Assembly: GCF_001949145.1 (NCBI RefSeq)
Contig: NW_019091545.1
Span: 143,788-207,787, forward strand
Direction: 5' to 3'
Length of the DNA: 64,000 bases
Source of the DNA: Acanthaster planci
Lineage: Eukaryota > Echinodermata > Asteroidea > Valvatida > Acanthasteridae
Below are positions 1-12,700 of this stretch, piece by piece. The notes under the pieces were generated by a model. That model did not search any database and was not told where the DNA came from. It saw nothing but the letters and a program-made list of their open reading frames with translations. Each line of letters opens with the position of its first letter. The stretch's first letter is position 1. The position numbers and the translations under genes are program-made.

Positions 1-3000
1 GATATGGGAAAAGTTTCAAATACCAGGCTGCATCGTTGTGCAGTGACTTCATGAACTTAAGTAGCCTAGACATGCTCGGACTACTTAGCCCCCCCCAAAC
101 ACGATTGGTTTAGAGAAATGTGAATAATTCATAACAGTCGCATATTGAATAATTCAGATAAACCACTAGAAACAAAGCTCCAAAGGCGCTTGCGGGGGCC
201 CGCCATTTTGAAAAAAGTTTTTCGTCTTTTCTTCGTCGGAACCAGACAAAAAATCTCGCAGTTTTCTCACAGCCAAACAAGTTTTTTATTACCCTCCTAC
301 AAGAAAGTTGTTTATTTCTCCTATAAACCTTGTTAAGTTCAGCAATGATGCTGGAGGCTTAACCAAACACAATAAGCTAGTCAAATCATTCAATTTTGCT
401 TCGTTTGGCGCAACTTACATCACTTAAACTGACTGCGTAAGTTACGCCATAATTTGTTGCATAAGTCATGGACTTATGCAGTGCGTAAGTTTTGTGAAAT
501 CGGTCTTTATTTGTTGCACAACTTCCGCAATAAAATGTGGCGGAAGTAGAGTTACGCAGTGTGTAAAGTTTCATGAAATTAGCTGCTTCCCACAGATTCA
601 CTCTTACCACAGTAAACCATTCAACTACCGGTAGTCAGCTGACAGTTCCATTCTGAAGTGCTTTTATTTGAGTACGATGTGCGAATGTGCATCCTCCACA
701 TTTTTAGAATTTCTGATGGTAATGAAGCAGATTTGGAGTGTAATGAAATTAAAATAGAAATCTGAATAGCCTTCTTACAGAACAATTTTGAATTTGTTAG
801 CTCCAAGTGCTTCAGGTGTGCATGCATGTATGCGTTCATGTACCGGTATACATGTAGTTTGACTATCCAGGGATGCCACATTGATCAGTGTACGAGTACA
901 TGTACACAACAGTACCGGTACCTGTGATGGAAGTTCAAGCAATTTCGCAGAGAAAAATGTGGGGTAAACTCTATTGAATTATTTATTTTGTTTTAGTATA
1001 TAAAGCACAAGTTGTCATGGTTTATTTAGATGTGATGTACATGTACGTGGACATATGTACATTAAACATTTGTGTTTGTACATTTGTTTCTAATGCACAG
1101 GATTATGTGCCACCTTTAGAACCACCTTACAGAAATTATATGAATGAACACACTTGTCTATGTTGCAAAGACTCAGGATACATTTGCATAGAAACACACC
1201 ATGCATTGCAAATGAAACTGTACCCTAAGTACATGTATAATTTGTCTGTTGATGCAAGTTGACATGGGTCATATGTGTACACCTGCATTGGTATTTTGTT
1301 GTATCACTGGCAGCCTGCTCTTGTGAATAAATGCCTCTAGTACCATTGTGAATTAACCTGTACCATGTGGATTTCTTTTTTAGAAAAGTGGATGGTTTGG
1401 GTAAATAAATAGGCTGCCAGTAGCTAATGCAGTTCTTTAGACCCAACAAACCTTTTGCGAGTTAAATTTAAATAAAATCTGGTATCGGTACACTGAACTA
1501 CATGTATCTGATTGCACATACCGCTAAACGTTATAATTTGAATTCCCCAGACTAATGACACTGTTGCTGTTCCTCGTGATTCGGGGCAAGCTTTTGCATA
1601 GCGACCACCATCTCTGGAATGGACTGGTTCCTTTGTGCCCTTATCCATTTAGAACAGTGCCTTGTACATGTACAATGTACATGTAACTAGGCAAAAGCTT
1701 GCCAAATCATGAAGTACATGTACCTAGCAACAGTGTCTTTTGTATGGAGAATTCAAATGGGTATATTCGAATGATGTTAAAGAACTCAGTGTACCAGATT
1801 TTAATCAAGTTTAACTCGCAAAAGGCCTTTTGAGCTCTTCCCGTAGGGGTCCTCTTAAGTGACAAATACACAGACAGTAATTGGATAATGATACTGGGCA
1901 TGTAACAGAATTTGGAGCAGCTGCTGAAACCAACAGAAGCATTGAGAAAAGCCTAACATGTTCAGGATATGGGAAGAAAACTTAAATAGTGACATTTGTG
2001 ACAAAGCCTGGCCATTTGAAAAGCCTAGCAATTTTTGTGTGGTTGAATTAAGTCCCGATAAGTTGTTGTGGTTTCAACATCGAGAACCCACAAAAATGCT
2101 GAAAATGAAAATAATGGGCTATCAATACAGTTTCAGGGGCAGCAGGACTTTGAAAAAATAAATAAATGAATTACGTGTACTGGCATTTGAAAATTGTTTT
2201 CTGAATGAGCAAACGGGACTGTGGAACCAACTTAATCAGTAAAACCAAACAGCACCCAGAAATTACGGTACATGTACATGTACAGTACATGTCATGCATG
2301 TCGGCCTACTGATATGGTAGTGTACTTTGCTGCATCAGTGAAAGTGAAATACTGCCCTCGAGTGTTCACTGCGTGACATCACCTCCACCCTCCCATGTCA
2401 TCCTCATCTTGTGAATGGTCATTCTGGTTGTGTACATGTCCATGTGCCTTCATCAGTAGCCTGCTCGCTTGGAATTGCTTGCTTCCCACACAGTAGCACT
2501 GTTGCGGGGATGTACCGTGTATAAAGCACCAACCCTTTCTTGTGTGATAAAATCTGCCTTGAGGTCAGTGCATGTACGTTTTCTCGCAGTTTTGAAAACC
2601 TTTTCCTGTATTATTAAAGACAAGGAATTTGTGTTGGCTGAATGATTCATATTTATTAAGGATGATTTTGTTGTTTGAGTGATTGGTTTTGAGCATACCA
2701 CGATTACTAGTACCACTTCTTACAGTTCATTAATTGCTTTCCATGCAGCTTCATCCATCATACCCCTCTCGATGCTGTTTACACCTTCCAGCACTAATGT
2801 CTTCTTGTTTTTTACACTGGGTGAGCCAAAACAATTATAGTGGTGGATCTTTCACACACGGTGAGGAATTTGTCAACAGAGTATGGGGGAGAGTGAGATG
2901 TGTGTTTAATTTATTTGACCCTGGGGCAGGTCATCAGGCGCTGAGCCTTGGATGCGTGGTGAAATCATAATAATGCTTTGGAAACCTGTACTTCCGTATG

Positions 3001-3661
3001 GTACGGCCAGGCACTATTAATAGTGTTAGTCATGTGTACATGTACGATGAATGCACATGGCATGTACAGTAGATACTGTACATGTACTGGAATGTATGCA
3101 GTATTCAATTGGCTCTCTAGCAGTACAGTGAACACTAGCTCTAATTTGCTTTCCAACTCCCCGGCCAGCAAGCACTGTGTGTGTGCAGCAATGTTGTGAA
3201 CTCTTATCTGCAGAGGTAACAATTTAGGTATGTACATGTACATGTACATGTACGTACTTCAGTGTACCACACAGCATGTTCATGTACTGGTACCTGCTTG
3301 TGATGTGCTCCAAAAACAGTTGTTGGTCTGGCCCTTGAATATGCACACTGTACCGGTACAGATCAGACTTTTAGTATTGCTCTGTAGTGTCTTTCTGTTC
3401 AGCTGAATTTTGTACTCGGTGCAAATGCACATATTGTATATATTGAGAATTCTAGCTGCTCAAGGCACAGGTGCAGGTTTGTGAATGTTTCTCAACTAAT
3501 GGACCCTTGCCATGATATATGCTACTTGCACTCACGCATGCGAACAAGCACCACTGGTTGGCAAGAATGAGGTGACTTATTTTGCATAATATTTTAATGC
3601 ACGTAGCTTTGTTGGGGTTTTACTAATCAGTTACAGTTTTGTCTGAATTTTCCCTGAATAT

Positions 3662-3830
3662 GTGAAAACAGTGAATCAGGTTAAGGAGAAAGATCTTAAG
3701 AAACTATCTTTGGCAAATTTGAAGTCTTCGGTGTCTCAGTTCGGTAATGAAGTTGACAATAAGCGGCATCAGAAATCAGCGCTAATCAAGTTTTTATGCA
3801 GTTTGTCTCCCACTTTGATCCACAAATGAT
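3662..3830 (+). other. Short coding-like stretch of unknown origin
   Basis: An open Lys/Ser-rich frame (VNQVKEKDLKKLSLANLKSS and on) ends at a TGA at 3828-3830, and a donor-like cttctacag/gtaagt follows at about 3840. I do not recognise it. It may be a decayed transposon exon or chance. Confidence 0.2.
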
Positions 3831-4102
3831 CCTTCTACAGGTAAGTCCAGTACATCCAGTCCTAATTGGCTGGATGATTTTGTTGCCCTTCAAGTGGATG
3901 TAAAATTTCCAATCTATGGATATTTGTCATACATGTACAAATCACTAGACTGGGCAATCAAACACGTGGATGTAAGGTAGGCTAACGTTAACATTGTTAA
4001 GCCATGGAGGTCTTTTCCTACATATGTACCTCCATGCATAGCCTAAGACAGGCGGAGTAAGGGACATGATTATGGATTAACTGCAGTTGTGGTCCGCAGG
4101 CA

Positions 4103-4290
4103 GACTGGAAGGATGGTATAATTCTATCTCTCTATAAAGGTAAATGTTCAAGAATGGCCTGCAGTAGTTACCACCCCATCGCCTTGCTTTCCTCCCTGGC
4201 AAGGTGTTTGCCCATATTCTGCTAGCCAGAATTCATCCGCTACTTGTTTCCCAGCAGAGACCACACAGCAGTCAGGTTTCACTCCTACAT
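4103..4290 (+). mobile_element. Non-LTR retrotransposon reverse-transcriptase remnant
   Basis: One frame reads DWKDGIILSLYKGKCSRMAC, then SSYHPIALLSSL; after a one-base frameshift near 4200 it continues KVFAHILLARIHPLL. This is the conserved RT block of LINE-type elements (W-K-x-G-x-I-x-x-L-Y-K-G-K, then Y-x-P-I-x-L-L-S, then K-V-F-A). It is short, frameshifted and ends in TACATGTA-rich DNA, so it is a dead fragment. Confidence 0.7.
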
Positions 4291-5599
4291 GTACATGTAG
4301 CTGCTCCACGTCTGATTCAATTCTTCAACGCTGTGCAGCTGTCTGTAAATGAGACAGTTCCAAAACATGCAGTGGTACGACAGGAGAGGGATACTTGTAG
4401 GGGCTGGGCAATCTGCATCATTATTTTGTATGACAGGCCTAAAATAAAGGGATATTAAAGATTTCAAGATCAAACTCTGACCTCAGCCATTCTTTGGTTT
4501 CAAGTGACATCATTTCTGGTAAATTGCTATGTCATATAAATATCCTTACTTCCAAATGCAAGTAAAATCTCCCTTACCCCTCTTACCAAAGACATTAACC
4601 GTGTAGATGAGAAGTAAACTATTCATCAGACACACGTCAATTACAAACAAACTTATTCCAGTGTGTTTGCCATTAACATTGAGCTGAGGATTTTGAAGAG
4701 ACCACTTTTTCATCAATTTCGGATGAACATTTGACTGCTTTTTACCCAATTGGCATGCAAGAATCCATTGTAATTTCACTGGTCTTGGTTTCATTAACTA
4801 TAATATCATGATGACAAGGAAATGGACATCCTGAATAATTACTTAATGTCAGGATATTTGGACAAATTAACAAACTTTGACACACTTCATGGGCATGTGT
4901 ACATTCATCACCATCATGGGTAGGGGCCGAGTAATACATGTAGTTGTGCCTGTGAAGTGATGCATTGAGGGCAGCTGATGTTTTTCCGGCTGGATTTTTT
5001 TCATCTTTTCTCTTCTGTTTCTCATTCTCCTCAGCATCCTACGTGAAGATGAATTTTATCAAATATTGAGTTTGAGGGTATATACAGGAAGATCATATTA
5101 AAGTCAAGCATAATGTGTAGACCTGTAAGCTCCGAGGCACCAAGACAGATCCAAGAATTCAGTTAAAAAAAAATTCAAATGAATCTCTTGAGCCCCAGTC
5201 ATGACAGTTGCTGGGTCAAATAATTGTTTGCAATAACTTGAAGAGATTTGAGAAAGAGTTCCATACATGGATATCACTTGACACCTTGTGCACAAACCCC
5301 ATGAGACCGGTAATGGTACATGTATGATAATTTCCAGGTATTTTCGAAGTTCATGTACATGTACATATGCTTCAATGTTTTCCCTGCTAAATATGACTCT
5401 TAAGCCTTTTTAGGACATGCTATCCTTTTCTGATGGTTGATAGGCCTACCACTGGGGTAAGGACAGATCAATGAAGTCCGTTAAATCATGTTAATAAAAT
5501 TCTTCCTGAGATGTGCAATTCAGAGAAAAAAAAGGAAATAAAATAGCTAATTACAATGATTTCTCGACGCTTCGTCACCCGTTGAAGTCGAGCAGCTTG

Positions 5600-5765
5600 T
5601 CGTGGGCTCTCTTGGTTGATCTGCCAGGTGTTCAGCTTGAGAGGATGGTAACTGTCAGCCTCGGGGCAATTGCTCGGCCATCCTCCAACGAAGTGCTTGC
5701 TGCACACTTGGTCATGATCTTTTTGCTCCCACTGCCAACCTCTAGTAACTGCACATTACCAAGCT
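5600..5765 (-). mobile_element. THAP-domain remnant (C-terminal half)
   Basis: On the minus strand a frame reads EQKDHDQVCSKHFVGGWPSN. The V-C-S-x-H-F-V-x-G-x-P-S signature is typical of the second zinc-ligand half of THAP domains, often part of P-like transposases. The N-terminal C-x-x-C half and any transposase are not seen; the frame runs into low-complexity sequence. Confidence 0.45.
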
Positions 5766-6361
5766 GCTTGTTTTCCCTTATTGGACTTTGGAAATCGAAA
5801 AAAATGATATGGTCTTTTCACCGTGTAAACCCTTGGCCTTGCGGCTAGGGCAACCCGGAACATAGCAGGCCAGCAGCATCATGAGAAAAAAAAAAGCTAG
5901 GAAGAATGTAAACAAAAAACAGCCCCCTCAATGGATTGGCAAATGAACATTTCGCTCTTGCTAACCAGTGGTGTTTGTGGGCATGCACGAATGCAATTAG
6001 CATATTTCATAGGAAGGGTCCATTGAGGTCAATTTTGGGGGGCCATCTGATATGAAGATATAATTGGCTTTTTAAAATTTGCTTGTGTTTCACTGAAAGT
6101 TTCACATCATCTGTTCTTGGAAAAAAATGTTAGTCATTAGATCAGAAAAGCTCATTTGGAAAAAGGTTTTATATTACAGTATCTTTAAATACATGTCAAT
6201 CTAAAACTGGTCCAGCTGTCTTTGAATTCGTATATATACAGGAAAGGTATTATATTACACGCTCTCCACTGATTGTATCAACTTTCTGGAAATGCGTCTT
6301 TTTCTGTGGAAAGTCATCGATAGTAATGCTGTTGTTTTCTTTTTAATCCTCTCTATTACAG

Positions 6362-6716
6362 CCACAAATTATCCGGCAGAAACTTCTAGAGATCAAGAAA
6401 TCGCGGGGGTCGCAGGAAGCAACCAACATAGCACACGACTCAGTGACCGACGACGAGTCACTGCTCAGCCCAACCAGCGTGGACGAAGGCTACCAGCCCA
6501 GCAGCATTAGCGAGCACGACTCCACACCCAACACCAACAGCTCGGCCAACGGGACAATGCCGGAGATGGAACGCCTCGGGGGTGACCTCCCTATGACCGT
6601 CCTCCCAGTCGGGGAGGTCTCTCAATCTTGGCGATCCCTCCTTCAGCAATACAACTTCTTCCAATTGGACATCCATCTCAAGGAAGGCTGCGATCTGGCC
6701 ATTAGGGACAGAAGTG
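6362..6716 (+). CDS. MCTP: MCTP exon: N-terminal linker and first strand of C2A
   Basis: Acceptor ctattacag, donor gtaagc. It enters in phase 0 ([13 protein letters not shown]) and leaves in phase 1. It encodes a Ser/Asp-rich low-complexity stretch and then [21 protein letters not shown] minus its last residue, the first C2A strand and Ca2+-binding loop. No Met at a convincing start, so at least one upstream exon is missing. Confidence 0.92.
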
Positions 6717-9700
6717 GTAAGCACTTACTCAAACATTTTTAATGTTGGCAATGAGCCTGAATCTTTAACTTTCACCCGTGTTCAGGAAACCAATGGCTCA
6801 TTCTTTGCACTGATTTTTTGGGGACATCAAGCCAATTACCAGTGGGTGGGTCCTACCATTCTCAATCCTACAAAATCCTTTGAAAACTAGCTAGTGGATT
6901 TGGAAGGATGCAGAAAGGTTAGGATTAATGTAAGCTGGCTTCTCTGCAGGCTTTTTGTCTGAGCATAAACAGTCCAAGATAGCAGGTTATGTTGCTTGCG
7001 GAATCCATGGAGGAATAAAACACATGCTGAAGCCAAGAGATTCTAACAATTACGCACTCACTTCCAACAGAATTTGTTTAGTGTGTTGGACCAAACTCGA
7101 GATAAAAGACTTACCGGTGCCTGGTTTGATTCTGTCCATTGAACTACATGTGCATGTAGAAACTCAACCTCAAATCTCGTCAGTCAATCACTGTACATGT
7201 ACATGTAGGTAAAGGTTTGTGCAAAACAGAAAAAAAACTTGATGTACACGTACACATTATGCTTGCTGTGTTCTTCCATAAACGAAATTATCCACTCATT
7301 TTTCAAGAGCCCCAGCTCTTTTTTCCCCTGACATCCAGATGTACCGGTATGATACTGTACATGTATGTCTTCTGATTTGGCCATTTGCGAACACTCTCCT
7401 AATAGTACATGGAGTAGCCATTTTTTGATGGACAAATTCCATTAAGGAAAAGCTACAAGAAGTGATTTCCTCATGATCCTTAAAATCCATCTTTTAGATC
7501 AGTGCCCTGCAGAATGGATGGACCATGTATCTTATTAAATGGGCCAATTCCATCATGATACATGTACCCCATTTAATTCAATCATCTTCATGTATCAAAT
7601 ATGCTCTGTTTTTTCTACATTTAGAGACATGTATGTTAGGGAACACCGTATTTTAAATGGGCAAATGCCATTAAGAAAAGCAAAAGGGAAATAAAATGAT
7701 TTTTCATAATGACCAAAAGCTCTACTTTTCAATTTATAATTCTAAATACATGGATGGCAGAACATTTTAGTCAAAGTATACTGTAAATAATGGTACCCTT
7801 TCTTGACATCTTTGAGAATGTTGAGATTTTGTTTTTAGATGAAAAATGCACGAGGCAACAAAAACCTACCGGTAGCCATGCAGTGAGGAAATGATTTTCT
7901 AGAGGGGTTAGATGGCATGCTGATAAATCCAATCATTGTAATTGTTTGATTGATTTCAAGTGGGCTAGAGGGCTCTTCAACACCTGGATCAGATAATGCA
8001 GTCATTGCTGTGTCTACTTCTTAACATTGATTTTGATGGCTTCATTCAGGCTTTACTCACAAATATATGCTCTGAATCTGCCGGAGAGAATTTTTCCCTG
8101 TGATTTTTCAGTACATTTTGGAGGGGTGGTTACATTTTTTTGAATTTAAAATTAAAAAATAATACAGTGTACTGATTGGGAATTCCCTGAAATCTCTTTT
8201 ATTGAATTCAGAAACTTTTGAATTTTGAACCTTAAAAGTTCAGTGTATAAACTTCAGACAGTTGCAAATACTCTGGGCTTGTATTGTGTCTATGACAATA
8301 TTTGCTCTTCAAGAATTTGTAGTGCACCAAATTAAGCCTAACACTCCTCAATCCTCCAACAGGTGAAGGATTGAGGAGGGTTAGGGTTAAGCAGTGCAGT
8401 GCAAAAGTGAGGCTTTTATTCGCCTTCTGTGGACACCAAACTGTGTTTAAAATAGAAAGTTGCACCGTTACAAGGTTGTACATTTTGGAACTCTGTGAAA
8501 TCCTGCAGAACCAGGTTTTGAACATAACAGAATGGAAAATGATTGGATTGACCCATTTATGATGACGCCACACTTTGTGTTTACTCTTGCACTCTCTTAT
8601 GCACCCACGCCATCTGTAGAGAGATCTGTTAACACATTTTGATCAGTTAACCCATTGTTTGTCACATGTGACCAGGTACAAGTGATCCGTATGTGAAGTT
8701 TCGCATCGCGGGCAAGACAGCCTACAAGAGCCACATCATCTACAAGAACCTCAACCCTAAGTGGGATGAGAAGTTCACACTGCCCATTGACGACATCCAC
8801 AAGCCACTGGACATCTTTGTTCTGGACCGGGACAGGGGGTTCGCCTCTGACGACCCCATGGGCTCGGTTAGAATTGACCTGCTGTCGCTGGAACCAGAAT
8901 GGTAAGTCGATGCACCTGTGTTTGACTCTCAGCCTTCCGGAGGACCTTGGCAGGCTCGATGGTGAAGAAATTTGAAAGAGCTCTTCGCTGCCTCACATGA
9001 AGTCACATCAAGGCAATGCCTTGAATTTTGTTGAGGCTTTCTAAAACCATTCACAGGTTTTAATTTTCATTTTGGAAAACAAAATTCTTAGGACAGATGG
9101 TCGAGCAATATCAATATTGCTGTTTGGTCTAGGGCCAGTGTTAAAAGGACACTGTGTAGGTGTTGGTTTGGCCACACAGACGTCATTTAAGCTTTTGGTG
9201 TCTTTCTTCAACCCCTCCAAAGAGGTATTTCCCACCCCCCCAAAAAAGAGATCCAGTAGTTTAAATCAGCATCCGTATTGGTAACTAATTGATTGTTAAT
9301 TATTTACTCTGGATTCAGCCTGAACGAGAAGAAGCTAGAACTGAAGGAGGCCGGTAGTGTGGAGTTCCTAGGGCACATCTTAGTGGATTTCATCATCTCG
9401 CCCGTCAAGAAGGCTGAAGACAAAGAGAGCATACGGGTGAGTTTTGGTCTTCTACAACCCTGGAACTAATCTGTATTCAGCAGCCTACATGTAAGTGCAC
9501 AGTTGTCAGTTAAGACGGTCACTGTGGATTTCACATACAAGCAGTAAGCAAAGCAAAAAATAAGTTTAGATGCCGAATCGGCTGAAAAACTGCAATGAAA
9601 AGTACACATCCCCCCTGAGGTTGAATGAAAGTTACATTTAAACCGAACAATCCTTAATTCATCCACCAACAGTTGGATGATTGAGTGGAAATTTTGTGCC

Positions 9701-12700
9701 AGTGGGATTCGCAGTTTGTAATTTATTTTGGCGAAGCAGTTCTCAGTGTGCAGCAGATATCAGCTGTGAACCAGTCATGGGCAATGTGCAGCACGTAGCA
9801 TATATTGGCCGGTAACTTGTTGTTTCTGCAGCAACTTGGCTGCACCATGCGCGCACTGGCGCTCTGCCCAAGGCAGTCCTGCATGACCTTGTCAGCTGGA
9901 GTGGTTAAGAGAAAGTTATCGTTTAATTAGCCTCTTGGGAAGAACGGGAATGAATCATTCCTTGTGCATCATTAATTACAGCCATTGCTGTGTGTGAATG
10001 GCAGAGTTTAATTAGATGCAAGATTACAGGTGGGAAGAAGTGCCCAGGCTCTACCTTACATGAAGGTTGAATGAGTACATGTACTGGTACGTGTAGATTG
10101 ATGTTTAAACCCATGAGTCACAATGTTACAATGCAATGACATGTACATGTATGTGCAATGGCTTCCCACTGTCACTAATCAATACTAACAATGTGTGTTG
10201 GGTATGCCACAGACTGCCTCACTAAAATGGAATTTTGTCTCCTCTCCCTTTCTTTATTAATAAGGAAAATATTTTGCCGCCCACTGTCAAAGCATGCCTA
10301 TTACATGTACATGTACATGTACATGTACATGTACATGTACATGTACATGTACCGGCATCAAAAGCAAGAAGTTTCAGAGTTTGTTTTTACCCAGTCACTT
10401 TCCAGTACTTACGTGCACATGTACATTTTCTATTTTCTCAAAGTTCTTGGCATAGAAACTGTAGCTGTCTTTGTTTAAAATGTGTGCGATGTATACATGT
10501 ATAGTTTTATGCATTGCTTCACTCATGCTTGGTTACCTATGAAAATACTGGTACCTTGTTGCAGTGCAAAAACCCCTCCCGGAATGCTTATAAGAGTGCC
10601 GGCCCACAATGTTGGACCACCGTCAGACGCACAGCCAACGTTTTGTACAGTAGTAGCTGAATCAAATTTCCGTCCCGTCTAACCCTTTTTAATCATCCCA
10701 ATTTCACCTCTATCCGCTTCCCGATTTGAGTTTTAATAAATCTCCATCCCACCGCAAGCCACCAATCTGCACGCCGCTGGTCATGCTACCGAGTGACATC
10801 GCTTGCTGTAATGGCTGATACACCCAACCTCTTTGTTTGGAACTCATTGCAGACATGAGCTCACCATCATTTGTCCGGTATCACTCTGCAGCATGTGACA
10901 GCTCATACAAATCTGCCTGTAGTCTGGTAGTGTAAATTTGATACAACAGCCAGAGGATAAACATAATTTGGCTGTCAGCCAGACTTGTTGCTTTTCCAGG
11001 GGTCTGTGCCAGGTACTGTACACCCTGGAATTTATGTCACATGATCTTAGCAATTTTCCAAACTTTGACTCTGTCTGTGCATTTGGCTTCGGGAAATTTT
11101 GGGCCCTCTAATTTAGTAGCGCCTGGCGCAGAAAAAAGAATGTGACATGGTGGCAGAAGTGTCCGTTCATGCCATCTACACCCACAGTTGGAATGGTTGT
11201 GGAGAGAGATAATTCCAAAGTCGAGGATAAAGTTGAGGTCTGGAACATGACCCATATGGATTTATCTGAGATCCGCCCTGTGAATTCATTCCATTGTGAA
11301 TACACCTGGCATGAAACCTTTGTTAAACACAAACAACTAGCGATCCGTACATGTCTGTTGACTGTGAATTTTTAAATTGACAGCAGATGGAACAAAACAT
11401 GTTTTCTACATGTACCGGTACACGCACAGGTTACCGTTGCTTCATGAGGTTTAACACATTGACTGCCAATTATGAGTAGACTGGTAGTCACAGGTGTACT
11501 GGATTCTGCCACCATCAGTATACTTGTAGAAAATGAAAAGCTATTGTAATGTAAATTGAATACGCTGGCATGACTGAAAAACATAGCAAATACGCTCCTG
11601 GCAATGTGGGGGGCGTACAGTACATCCGTAAAATGCTCATTTTCAAAGACACCGGTGCCTGAAAGGTACAAGTACTGTTAAATATGCATGCATGCGTACA
11701 ATGCTGGGCAAATGGGAATGCCCCTTTGAAATTATGCGCGGCAGTCAACATGTTAATAGCTGTAGTAATTTTAATGCGCATTTTCAAGAGATTGTTACGT
11801 ATCATACATGTACATTGTAGTCTGACTACACGTACATGTACACTGTGTACATGTACGTGTACATATTCAGTGTTTATGGACTAGATTCTATTTTAATACG
11901 GTTCGTGGCGTATTTGCAAATGCATTTTATTTTTAGATGATACTGACTTTTTTGAATAACAAACATGTCCTTCTCAAATGGAATTCAGTGCTGCTACTGT
12001 TAGCCATTGCATGTACATGTAATTTGCATCAAGGATGAACTGCACTGTACTTCAAATCAGTTGATAATATCGTTACATGTAGGCGCAGAGTTTCTAGAAG
12101 TCATGTAGAAATTTTTATCATATCAAGGGTATGAATCCAGATGTCTATTAAAGATGAGGAAAGCGAGCCAAATTGGATTTGGACATTTTGCCAAGGTTTC
12201 AAGATTTGATTCAGTCTGGTGATAAACACTGAAAAGATCTTGCCTGTCACGTCTGTCGGACAAACAGATGCATCATCATCTCCTCCCCCCACCCCCGGGA
12301 CTTGGTTGAGGATTAGATCCCTCTGAAATGAAAAACAGACTTGTGGGTTTATGCTGTAATAGGATTGTCAGAGAAATGCCATCTTCCTTTGAGTGCATGA
12401 AGCGGCTACCACAGTTTGTTGATTGGCTCGATCGCAGCTGAACTCAGACGAAAATATCACCTCACAGTGTATCGAAATTTCCACAGGTTATCTGGGCATG
12501 AACTCTTGCATGTCCCTTCTCAAAAGTGATATCATAAGTGTAGGGTGCCTTCACATTTGGGTTAGCCACACAGCATCTCTAATCTTGCATAGACTGTAAC
12601 AAGTAGCCCTACATGTATCTCTGATGAAACATTTTGAACCCCTTGCAGTCAACACTGCCTCTATCCTTTTCTTTTTCATGTTACAGGCAGCAGTAAAAAG

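Larger units (their letters stand above)
1..6361. other. Non-coding region upstream of the first visible MCTP exon
   Basis: No convincing MCTP exon or promoter found. The region contains many TACATGTA palindromes (for example 3231-3257), a LINE fragment near 4103, a THAP remnant near 5600 and otherwise AT-rich unique-looking sequence. It could be intron or intergenic. Confidence 0.5.

Noticed and set aside
10302-10352. CRISPR-like array of short repeats
   Set aside because: Simple microsatellite without spacers in an animal genome.
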